Below, one piece after another: positions 1 to 5,459 of a stretch of 7,459 nt of DNA. A model generated the notes under the pieces. That model had not been told where the DNA came from, ran no database searches, and worked only from the letters and a program-made list of their open reading frames with translations. A program made the translations under genes and the position numbers. Location of the stretch: NCBI GenBank assembly GCA_964449305.1, contig CAYUYM010000167.1, forward strand, positions 1-7,459. Reading direction: 5' to 3'. How positions within the stretch are numbered: position 1 is the first letter of the stretch; every line of letters begins with the position of its first letter. This stretch comes from CAYUYM01 sp964449305 (lineage in GTDB: Bacteria > Bacteroidota > Ignavibacteria > SZUA-365 > CAYQST01).

Positions 1-1
1 C

Positions 2-40
2 TACGTCGGGACACTGCCTGCGAAGAAGTCAAATGGGTGA
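2..40 (+). CDS. Possible 3' end of an upstream gene (partial)
   Basis: Reading from base 2 gives twelve codons (YVGTLPAKKSNG) and then TGA at 38-40. The composition resembles an ordinary basic C-terminal tail. All three plus frames are open at this edge, so the choice rests only on how the residues look. Too short to assign a function. Confidence 0.2.
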   Translation, partial: YVGTLPAKKSNG

Positions 41-42
41 GG

Positions 43-348
43 TCATCGGTGCATCGGAGGCCGGGGGCAGCCAACAAATGCCTGCACAATCACAGAGCAC
101 CAGCAATGATCGTCATTCATCCTCAGCCACTGGGAAATGGCACGCTTTGTTTCATGGTGAACGCATTTCAACCGCAATCCGAAGGGCGATTCCTTCAACG
201 TGCAGATGAGTGTTGCCCAAACTCCAGCCCTTCCGTTGCGATGCATCATTTCTGACAGGCGTCGTGCAAGGCAGCACCCAGGCTGCTTCTGATCATCATC
301 CCCTATGGCTTGCTGCAGGATGGCCGCCATTGCTCCTATGCTTTTCAT
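43..348 (-). CDS. Weak candidate small Cys-containing protein (101 aa)
   Basis: This minus-strand ORF starts at an ATG (348-346) preceded by a perfect AGGAGG (complement of 354-359) with a 5-base spacer, the strongest ribosome site in the left part of the window. The product starts MKSIGAMAAILQQ and has seven cysteines, several in the last third. I recognise no domain, signal peptide or clear membrane segment. Third-position GC, counted by eye, is only a little above half, against roughly 70% in a sampled stretch of the neighbouring ATPase, which argues against a long-established gene. It would be divergent from the ATPase gene. It may be a chance ORF with a good-looking ribosome site. Confidence 0.25.
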   Translation of the reverse strand: MKSIGAMAAILQQAIGDDDQKQPGCCLARRLSEMMHRNGRAGVWATLICTLKESPFGLRLKCVHHETKRAISQWLRMNDDHCWCSVIVQAFVGCPRPPMHR

Positions 349-452
349 CGCCGCCTCCTCGACGCTGCTTGTTTCAACACCGGCACATTTCTCCCAAATC
401 CTTCAGAAACGACATCAGCTTCAATGCCTGTTGGAAATTTCCCTGAAGTTGC

Positions 453-456
453 GGAG
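453..456 (+). promoter_or_regulatory. Ribosome binding site deciding a TTG start
   Basis: GGAG lies 8 bases upstream of the TTG at 465. The only other in-frame starts are GTG codons at 537 and 555 and an ATG at 597, the last already inside the first ATPase domain. This site therefore favours TTG 465. Confidence 0.5.
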
Positions 457-464
457 TATCTCCC

Positions 465-2321
465 TTGGCGGTCGAGAGCGTCCCCGGCGCGTGCAGGCTC
501 GATTATCGCAGGTCCGGGCAGGGCATTCTCCTCGCGGTGGAACAGCGCCGCATCGTGGAGAAGCATGCTGAGGAGCCATTGGCGCAGCTCGATGCGATGG
601 TGGGCCACCATGCGGTCAAGGCCTTTGTGCACAGCATCGTGGATCTGGTGCGGTTCCGGATGAAGCGGGATGGATGCACCGACAACCTTCCGAAACCGTC
701 GGAACTCCACATCGCACTCATCGGCAGCCAAGGTACCGGCAAGACCATGCTGGTCCGTGTGATCGCGGACATATACCAAAGCCTGGGCATCCTTATACGG
801 GGTCATGTGCATGAGGTGTTTCTGTCGGAGGAAGCGGACAAGGTGGAGCTCCGATCCAGAATGAGCAGTGCGTTCCATGACGCACAGAAGGGCATCCTTT
901 TGTTCGACCATGCATATGCCTCCGTGCATGCTTCCGCAGACATGGGGCAGCGCTTTGGTCAACTCCTCATGAAGGGGATGGACAACCATGCCTACTCCGG
1001 CGTCATCGTCATTTCGGGCAGGCCGGATGCCATGCAGAAGTTGCTCGACAGCGTGCCCGGCCTGCGGCAGCGCTTCCGTGCCGTCTTTCGTCTCGACGAC
1101 TACTCCCCGGCCGAACTCCTGGCCATTGCCAGCGGAGCGATCGCGAGCGAGGGTGTGGCGCTGACTGCGGATGCGCGTGCGCTGCCGGCCGTCAAGATGC
1201 AGCAGGCATGGGCGGCGCGCACCGCGTCCTTCGGCAACGCCCGGTATGCAAAAGCGATTGCCCGTGATGTGACCCGATTCATGGCGCATCGCCGTGCGCG
1301 ACGTCCGTTGCGGAACACCGAACCGCACAGCGACGCGATCCTGGTGCAGGATGTTGAAGCGGCATTCGCGCAATCGGCGGAGATGGTTGAGGACATGTCC
1401 ATCGATGAACAGCTCCTGGAAAGCACCCTGCGGGAGATCGATGCGATGACCGGTCTGGATGAGCTGAAACAGAAGGTGCACGACGACATTGATCTTGTGC
1501 GCTATTATCAGGACATCGGTCAGAAAGCGACCAAGGTCTTTTCCACCAGCCTCGTGTTCACCGGCAATCCCGGCACCGGCAAGACCACCTTCGCACGTCT
1601 TCTGGCGAAGGTGTACAAGGCGCTCGGCATCCTCGAGATCGGTCATGTGGTTGAGTGCGACCGTGCCTCCATCGTTGGCCAGTACATCGGTCACACTGAG
1701 CGGAACATGTCACAGAAGATCGATGAGGCACTGGGCGGCGTGCTCTTCATCGACGAAGCGTATGCCCTTGGCGGGGTGGATTCCGACCGCGATTTCGGTC
1801 GTGTCGCCATCGATGTGCTTGTCAAGCGCATGGAAGACGACCGCGGCCGGCTCGCGATCATCGTGGCAGGCTATCCTGCAGAGATGGAGGTCTTCATCGC
1901 ATCCAACCCAGGCCTGCGCTCACGCTTCGATACCACCCATCATTTCCCGGATTTCACCGGGGAGGAGCTCGTATCGATCGCCGTGGCCGACCTCGGTGCG
2001 CGCGGCCTGCGTTTCCACCCCAACGCTCTGGCTCAGGTGCGTGCCCTGCCTGTATTCCCTGAGCGCAGCACGGGAGGTGGGCTTCGGGAACGCCCGCGCG
2101 GTCCGGAACCTGGTGGAGAAGGCTTTGATGAAGCACCATGTTCGCATTGCCAGGACTCCCCGGCAGGAAATCACCGACGAGCTGCAGACCAGCATCATGC
2201 CAGAAGATGTGGTGGAGTTCCAGCCGCGGATCGAGAGGCAGCGTGGGATCGGGTTCTGAGCGATGGTTCGCGGTCGGGCATGACGCCCCGCAGAGCTGTG
2301 CATTTCAATCACACACTGTGA
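465..2321 (+). CDS. Two-domain AAA ATPase, CbbX/CfxQ-like, frameshifted near 3' end
   Basis: The frame as written encodes 618 aa from TTG 465. Domain 1 (about residues 40-275) has Walker A GSQGTGKT (87-94), a degenerate Walker B GILLFDHA (143-150, His149 in place of the catalytic Glu), a sensor-type VIVISGRP segment (180-187) and an arginine-finger-like GLRQRF (199-204). Domain 2 (about 325-531) has canonical GNPGTGKT (367-374), GVLFIDEAYA (425-434), IIVAGYP and GLRSRF (483-488). This is the pattern of CbbX/SpoVK-type AAA proteins, which form rings and remodel partner proteins; domain 2 also has the family's Y-x-G pore-loop region (QYIGHTE, 406-412) and domain 1 does not. After Phe531 the written frame becomes Gly/Arg-rich junk. 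The family C-terminus continues in another frame to a stop at 2257-2259, giving a restored protein of about 597 aa. No RuBisCO gene is present, so RuBisCO activation is not implied. It may act on the proteins encoded downstream, but a 276-base gap leaves co-transcription open. Confidence 0.85.
   Translation: MAVESVPGACRLDYRRSGQGILLAVEQRRIVEKHAEEPLAQLDAMVGHHAVKAFVHSIVDLVRFRMKRDGCTDNLPKPSELHIALIGSQGTGKTMLVRVIADIYQSLGILIRGHVHEVFLSEEADKVELRSRMSSAFHDAQKGILLFDHAYASVHASADMGQRFGQLLMKGMDNHAYSGVIVISGRPDAMQKLLDSVPGLRQRFRAVFRLDDYSPAELLAIASGAIASEGVALTADARALPAVKMQQAWAARTASFGNARYAKAIARDVTRFMAHRRARRPLRNTEPHSDAILVQDVEAAFAQSAEMVEDMSIDEQLLESTLREIDAMTGLDELKQKVHDDIDLVRYYQDIGQKATKVFSTSLVFTGNPGTGKTTFARLLAKVYKALGILEIGHVVECDRASIVGQYIGHTERNMSQKIDEALGGVLFIDEAYALGGVDSDRDFGRVAIDVLVKRMEDDRGRLAIIVAGYPAEMEVFIASNPGLRSRFDTTHHFPDFTGEELVSIAVADLGARGLRFHPNALAQVRALPVFPERSTGGGLRERPRGPEPGGEGFDEAPCSHCQDSPAGNHRRAADQHHARRCGGVPAADREAAWDRVLSDGSRSGMTPRRAVHFNHTL
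2059..2259 (+). pseudogene. Out-of-frame C-terminal segment of the AAA ATPase
   Basis: Read from 2059, this stretch encodes about 66 residues beginning LSAAREVGFGNARAVRNLVE and ends at TGA 2257-2259. FGNAR-x-x-RNL is the typical C-terminal helix signature of CbbX-like AAA domains, and domain 1 has the equivalent SFGNARYAKAI in the main frame. Removing one C from the CCC at 2057-2059 joins the two frames as ...ALPVF-LSAAREVGFGNAR. This is therefore the genuine end of the protein, separated by a one-base insertion that is either a true mutation or a sequence error. Confidence 0.8.
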
Positions 2322-2343
2322 ACAATATTTCCACGTTGGTGAA

Positions 2344-2351
2344 TAGATTTG
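2344..2351 (+). promoter_or_regulatory. Possible Bacteroidota-type -7 box
   Basis: TAGATTTG matches the TAnnTTTG -7 consensus known from Bacteroidota. I see only a poor -33 match upstream (TGTG at 2317-2320). It lies 185 bases ahead of protein A and could drive that gene and the cluster behind it. It is meaningful only if the host belongs to that phylum, which is unproven. Confidence 0.18.
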
Positions 2352-2435
2352 TCAGCACACACAGGTTTGGCCGAAGGATGAGATCACCCCTGCACTGGCC
2401 TGAATGTTGCAGGATATGCGGTGTTGGAACAATGA

Positions 2436-2458
2436 TGCGTCTCATGAGGTGACACGCA
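2436..2458 (+). promoter_or_regulatory. Imperfect 23-base inverted repeat upstream of protein A
   Basis: TGCGT-C-TCA, a 5-base loop, then TGA-C-ACGCA: a 5-bp and a 3-bp stem separated by a C-C mismatch. No T-tract follows, so it does not look like an intrinsic terminator. It could be a weak operator or leader hairpin within the 276-base gap between the ATPase and protein A, but chance is possible. I see no gene in the rest of that gap (2260-2535). Confidence 0.2.
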
Positions 2459-2535
2459 GGACGAGGCGCATGACAGGTGTGGTGCGATGAGATGTTGGAC
2501 TACTGTGATCATCAACGCAATGAACGGAGATTGCC

Positions 2536-3360
2536 ATGCAACCACGAACAGTATACACGTACCGGCAGCCCGCCTATCCGGGCCGCCTTGATGCGGAGCG
2601 GGATCCGCGGCTGCTCAGGGACCATGTCCCGAAGGAATGGAGACATCGACCGGAGTTGATGAGCCTGCTCGCCTTCACGCTTGCCGTTGGATCAATGGAA
2701 ACGTACCTGCAACCCGATTCCGGGCAGGGGCACACGGCAATTGTCGCACCGCTGTTTGCGCACGGACGGGGCCTCGGGGCGCTGGGCTGCGTGGTGGTCG
2801 CGCCTCCGGAGTTCCTGTCGGAGGAGGAGGGAATCCAGGTGATCAGGGATGAGCTCGCGCAGGTCGGACTGGACTCGCTGTCGACCGACGTGGAATACAG
2901 CGACATCATCGTTCCACAACGAATGATCCCCACACGGGATTACTGGCAGTGGTGGAAGGGAAAGGTGAGGAATCTGCCACTGCATGTGGATCTCCTCGAT
3001 TACCAACGTCGCATCGCAATCGAGTTTGTGTGGTGTGAGGATTTCGTCCGGTTTCTTGGCACGTTCGACCCCTCATCGGTGCAGTACCTGGACCTGCGGG
3101 AAATTGCGCTGAAACTCAACGAGCGCGTTCGAAAAGGCGGTCGGGATGTGTTGTTCGCCACACTGTATGATCCCGTTGCGATGAACTGGTCAAGACGCGA
3201 TCGTGAGGTGTTCACCGGGTACCGGGTGCCGAAGGTCGATCCTCCGAACGTCGATTTCGCAGAGGAATTCGGAGCCCGAACGCTGGAAGAATCCAAACTC
3301 CTCCTCCGCCGCCAGGTGCGCGACTTCATCGAATGGCTGCGCGGGCAGGGAGTGTTGTGA
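2536..3360 (+). CDS. Protein of unrecognised family, 274 aa ('protein A'), partner of a radical SAM gene
   Basis: ATG 2536 has GGAG at 2526-2529 with a 6-base spacer, so the start is well supported. I cannot name the family. A basic N-terminal part (about 1-40, including HVPKEWRHR at 30-38) is followed by a short hydrophobic run (LMSLLAFTLAV, 41-51) too short for a confident membrane helix. Then come a Gly-rich turn (HGRGLGALGC, 76-85), VVVAPPEFLSEEEG (86-99), a Trp/Tyr-rich stretch (DYWQWW, 135-140) and a probable alpha/beta middle part. The C-terminal tail runs LLRRQVRDFIEWLRGQGVL (256-274). There are two cysteines (85, 167). From memory, similar G-C-V-V-V-x-PP-x-FLSEEE proteins ending in such a tail occur in anaerobes, but I could not check this. 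Protein B (4800-5267) is a shorter paralogue and each is followed by a radical SAM gene. It may be the substrate, carrier or partner of the enzyme encoded next (inference). Confidence 0.85.
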   Translation: MQPRTVYTYRQPAYPGRLDAERDPRLLRDHVPKEWRHRPELMSLLAFTLAVGSMETYLQPDSGQGHTAIVAPLFAHGRGLGALGCVVVAPPEFLSEEEGIQVIRDELAQVGLDSLSTDVEYSDIIVPQRMIPTRDYWQWWKGKVRNLPLHVDLLDYQRRIAIEFVWCEDFVRFLGTFDPSSVQYLDLREIALKLNERVRKGGRDVLFATLYDPVAMNWSRRDREVFTGYRVPKVDPPNVDFAEEFGARTLEESKLLLRRQVRDFIEWLRGQGVL

Positions 3361-3546
3361 AAGGCTGAAGGCGAAAGGCCGGGCATAAGCGCCTCTGGTT
3401 GCGAGTCATCGGCTCGACGTGACAGATGAAGACATGCACCATGGCCGGCGCCTGCTCCTTTCCATCAGAATATCATTCAGCGGCAAACCATGGCATCTCT
3501 GCCCATCCTCCGTTCAATTCCCCATCAGCAAGCATCATTCACCGCC

Positions 3547-4683
3547 ATGCACCTCACCCTTCACCTCACCACCAACTGCAACATGCGTTGCTCCTACTGC
3601 TATGCGCAGCCGCATGCCGGGCAGGCGATGTCCATCGACGTGGCGCGCAAGGCGTTGCACCTGGGCGCGCGTATGACCGATGGTCCCTGTGGCGTCATTC
3701 TCTTCGGCGGCGAACCGCTGCTGTGCAAGCCGCTGATCGCGGAGATCGTGGATTACGCACGCTGGATGGAGCGCGAAAAGCGCGGGCGCTTCCTGTTCAA
3801 GATGACCACCAACGGAGCGCTGCTCGACCCGGCGTTTCTCGAATACTCCGTGCGCAACGACATCCTCATCGCGATGAGCTTCGATGGTGTCCGTGAGGCG
3901 CAGGACCGGCACTGCCGTTTCGCCGACGGCCGGCCGACCTTTGATCAGCTCATCCCGCGCCTGCGCATGCTGCTCGAGGTGCGGCCCTACGCATCCGTGC
4001 TCATGACCGTCAATCCGGACACCGTGCACCACCTTGTGGAGTCCGTTGAATTCCTCATGAACATCAATACGCGCTATATCATCCTGTCGCTCAACTACGC
4101 TGCGCCATGGGAGGAACGCGATTTCAAGAGACTCGCGAAGCAGATGAAAATCCTTGGCGGGAAATATGTGGAATGGACGGAGCAGGGAAGGAAGTTCTAC
4201 CTGAGTCCCTTCGATGTGAAGATCTCCTCGCATGTCAACAAGCATTGTTACCAGAAGGAGCGCTGCGAGTTGGCGGCACGGCAGATATCGATCGACCCTG
4301 CCGGGTATCTCTACCCGTGCGTGCAGTTCACCAAGGCGGGTCCGCAATCCGAATGGTGCATCGGCAGCGTGGATGCCGGCATCGACGAGCATCGTCGCAC
4401 ATTGCTGCGACTGCAATCTGATGCAGAGAAGAAGTTCTGCATCGACTGCGCCGTGAAAGAACGCTGCAACAACTCATGCGGCTGCCTGAACTGGCAGACC
4501 ACGGGGAGCATCAACGAGGTGTCCCCCGTGCTGTGCCGATACGAGCAGATGATGATGCCGATCGCGGACAGGGTTGCAGAGAAGCTCTACAAAAGCCGTG
4601 AGCCGCATTTCCTTCACAAACACTACAATGATGCCTACCCGGCGCTGTCGTTGATTGAGGACGGGTTGACAGTTGACAGTTGA
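3547..4683 (+). CDS. Radical SAM protein with complete SPASM domain (peptide/protein maturase type)
   Basis: Encodes 378 aa from ATG 3547. The radical SAM CxxxCxxC is C11-x3-C15-x2-C18 (CNMRCSYCY), binding the 4Fe-4S cluster that cleaves S-adenosylmethionine; GGEP (54-57) contacts SAM. The C-terminal half carries the full seven-cysteine SPASM pattern: C240, G253-x4-C258, C298-x2-C301-x5-C307-x3-C311, then C330, expected to bind two auxiliary 4Fe-4S clusters as in anaerobic sulfatase-maturating enzymes and RiPP maturases. The start MHLTLHLTTNCN fits a family that begins directly with the first strand. ATG 3490, in frame, would add 19 residues (MASLPILRSI...); neither start has a strong ribosome site. 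From memory the MHLTLHLT start and the HKHYNDAYPALSL end resemble CXXX-repeat peptide maturases, but this is unverified. The final residues LTVDS and the stop come from a heptamer repeat. The gene follows protein A after 186 bases, on the same strand. Confidence 0.92.
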   Translation: MHLTLHLTTNCNMRCSYCYAQPHAGQAMSIDVARKALHLGARMTDGPCGVILFGGEPLLCKPLIAEIVDYARWMEREKRGRFLFKMTTNGALLDPAFLEYSVRNDILIAMSFDGVREAQDRHCRFADGRPTFDQLIPRLRMLLEVRPYASVLMTVNPDTVHHLVESVEFLMNINTRYIILSLNYAAPWEERDFKRLAKQMKILGGKYVEWTEQGRKFYLSPFDVKISSHVNKHCYQKERCELAARQISIDPAGYLYPCVQFTKAGPQSEWCIGSVDAGIDEHRRTLLRLQSDAEKKFCIDCAVKERCNNSCGCLNWQTTGSINEVSPVLCRYEQMMMPIADRVAEKLYKSREPHFLHKHYNDAYPALSLIEDGLTVDS

Positions 4684-4720
4684 CAGTTGACAGTTGGCAG
4701 TTGGCAGTTGACAGTTGAAG
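4665..4720 (+). repeat. Heptanucleotide tandem repeat (GTTGACA/GTTGGCA)
   Basis: Seven contiguous 7-base units occupy 4665-4713: GTTGACA four times, GTTGGCA twice, GTTGACA once. A degenerate eighth unit, GTTGAAG, follows at 4714-4720. The radical SAM gene runs into the array and takes its last codons and its TGA (4681-4683) from it. Similar short tandem heptamers are known from cyanobacterial genomes and I recall them from Bacteroidota; their function is unclear. Confidence 0.95.
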
Positions 4721-4722
4721 AC

Positions 4723-4743
4723 AATCACGAATTACGGATTGCG
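4723..4743 (+). repeat. Second, degenerate heptamer array (AATTACG-like)
   Basis: Two bases after the first array come three 7-base units: AATCACG, AATTACG and GATTGCG. They share the xATxxCG framework and differ in sequence from the first array. The copy number is low and the match imperfect, so chance is possible, but the same 7-base period directly beside another heptamer array is suggestive. Confidence 0.5.
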
Positions 4744-4791
4744 AAGGCCCGGGCATGTGCCAGCGCTTGAACGCCGTGATACCGCAACACC

Positions 4792-4797
4792 AGGAGG
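4792..4797 (+). promoter_or_regulatory. AGGAGG unusually close to the start of protein B
   Basis: AGGAGG is followed by TG and then ATG 4800. The string AGGAGGTGAT is fully complementary to the usual 16S rRNA 3' end, but the 2-base spacer is shorter than the usual 5-9. The N-terminal alignment with protein A still favours ATG 4800. A CTG at 4803 would have 5-base spacing. Confidence 0.45.
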
Positions 4798-4799
4798 TG

Positions 4800-5267
4800 A
4801 TGCTGCGACCGCACACCGTCCGATCCCATCCGAAGCCACGCCATCCGACACGCATGGAAGAAGCGGTTCATGGGGGGCTCCTCCTGGACAACATACCACC
4901 CCGATGGCGTGATCGTGCGACAATGCGTTTGCTGCTGACCGTGTTACTCTCCAATGGCACCGTCATCATGTCGTTCGACCACGGCACCACAGAAGGCGAG
5001 CCAGCCCCACCGGCGGTGCTCTCCGAAGAAGGGAGATTGATCGTTCTCATGGAGGCATGGCATCGGGCCGGCAGGGACGCATCAACCAATACAACCAAGC
5101 AAGCAACAGGGACGTGGCCTTCAACGCCCGAACAATGCGAATCGTGGGACTCATTGAGCGCTGGCAGACCTGATTCAACAAGGCCCTCGATGGATCCTCC
5201 CATCATGCTCTTGCGAATGCACGTCGATGATTTCATTGAATGGCTGCGTGCGCAGGGAATGCTCTGA
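4800..5267 (+). CDS. Shortened paralogue of protein A, 155 aa ('protein B')
   Basis: From ATG 4800 the product lines up with protein A from the first residue: MLRPHTVRSHPKPRHPTR against MQPRTVYTYRQPAYPGR. Then LLLDNIPPRWRDR (27-39) matches LLRDHVPKEWRHR, followed by a hydrophobic run (MRLLLTVLL, 42-50) and PAPPAVLSEEGR (68-79) against VAPPEFLSEEEG. A Ser/Thr/Pro-rich linker (about 94-135) stands where protein A has more than 100 residues of apparently folded domain. The tail LLRMHVDDFIEWLRAQGML (137-155) matches that of A. The Gly-rich GALGC turn of A is missing. In-frame ATG 4755 would add 15 residues without counterpart in A, so I chose 4800. It sits between the heptamer arrays and the second radical SAM gene. 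It is either a natural short form (leader, linker and tail only) or a decaying copy. Function unknown; substrate or partner of the next enzyme is a hypothesis. Confidence 0.7.
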   Translation: MLRPHTVRSHPKPRHPTRMEEAVHGGLLLDNIPPRWRDRATMRLLLTVLLSNGTVIMSFDHGTTEGEPAPPAVLSEEGRLIVLMEAWHRAGRDASTNTTKQATGTWPSTPEQCESWDSLSAGRPDSTRPSMDPPIMLLRMHVDDFIEWLRAQGML

Positions 5268-5448
5268 AACGAGGATCGCACGCATCTGCCCTGAGAGAAG
5301 GCTTCCTCATCATCACCCACGATGTCCCTGCGCTTCATCGATTGTCCATGAATTCCTGTTGCTTCTGCGCTTCCCACACCGGCCGCCGAACGCCGATGCT
5401 TTGTTTCTGCTCCATTTGCAGGTATGTTTCTCATCCGAGGAACAACAC

Positions 5449-5452
5449 AGGA
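5449..5452 (+). promoter_or_regulatory. Ribosome binding site favouring a GTG start
   Basis: AGGA lies 7 bases ahead of GTG 5460. The in-frame ATG at 5424 has only AGG one base upstream, too close to work, so GTG 5460 is the better start of the second radical SAM gene. Confidence 0.5.
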
Positions 5453-5459
5453 ATACAGC

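Larger units (their letters stand above)
1..464. other. Left-flank region without a convincing gene
   Basis: Upstream of the ATPase I find several overlapping short ORFs on both strands, none with a recognisable domain. A 58-codon frame (ATG at 33, stop at 207-209) is open to the window edge and Ser/Gln-rich, with no good ribosome site. I see no tRNA, terminator or repeat. The ATPase frame is closed by TGA at 444-446, so the protein cannot extend further left without a frameshift. Confidence 0.5.

Noticed and set aside
345..1694. 449-aa minus-strand ORF opposite the AAA ATPase gene
   Set aside because: It lies almost entirely antisense to a gene with two clear AAA domains, and its His/Arg/Gly-rich product shows no domain. 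GC-rich third positions commonly create such antisense frames.
2041..2075. Programmed ribosomal frameshift in the ATPase gene
   Set aside because: There is no slippery heptamer, no in-frame stop at the shift point as in prfB, and no strong downstream structure; one extra C in CCC explains it more simply.
2270..2295. Terminator hairpin after the ATPase gene (GGGC-atgac-GCCC)
   Set aside because: The stem is only about four base pairs and no T-run follows.
465..2321. RuBisCO activase (CbbX) role for the ATPase
   Set aside because: No RuBisCO or carbon-fixation gene is present, and the protein is a tandem of two AAA domains whereas CbbX has one.
3426..3546. Precursor peptide starting MKTCTMAGACSF ahead of the first radical SAM gene
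   Set aside because: No ribosome site; the frame runs far into the radical SAM gene with His/Pro-rich content, typical of a shadow frame.
3535..4416. 293-aa minus-strand ORF opposite the first radical SAM gene
   Set aside because: Antisense to a gene with complete radical SAM and SPASM motifs; the product has no recognisable motif.
4665..4743. CRISPR array
   Set aside because: Units are 7 bases, directly contiguous and without spacers; no cas gene is present.
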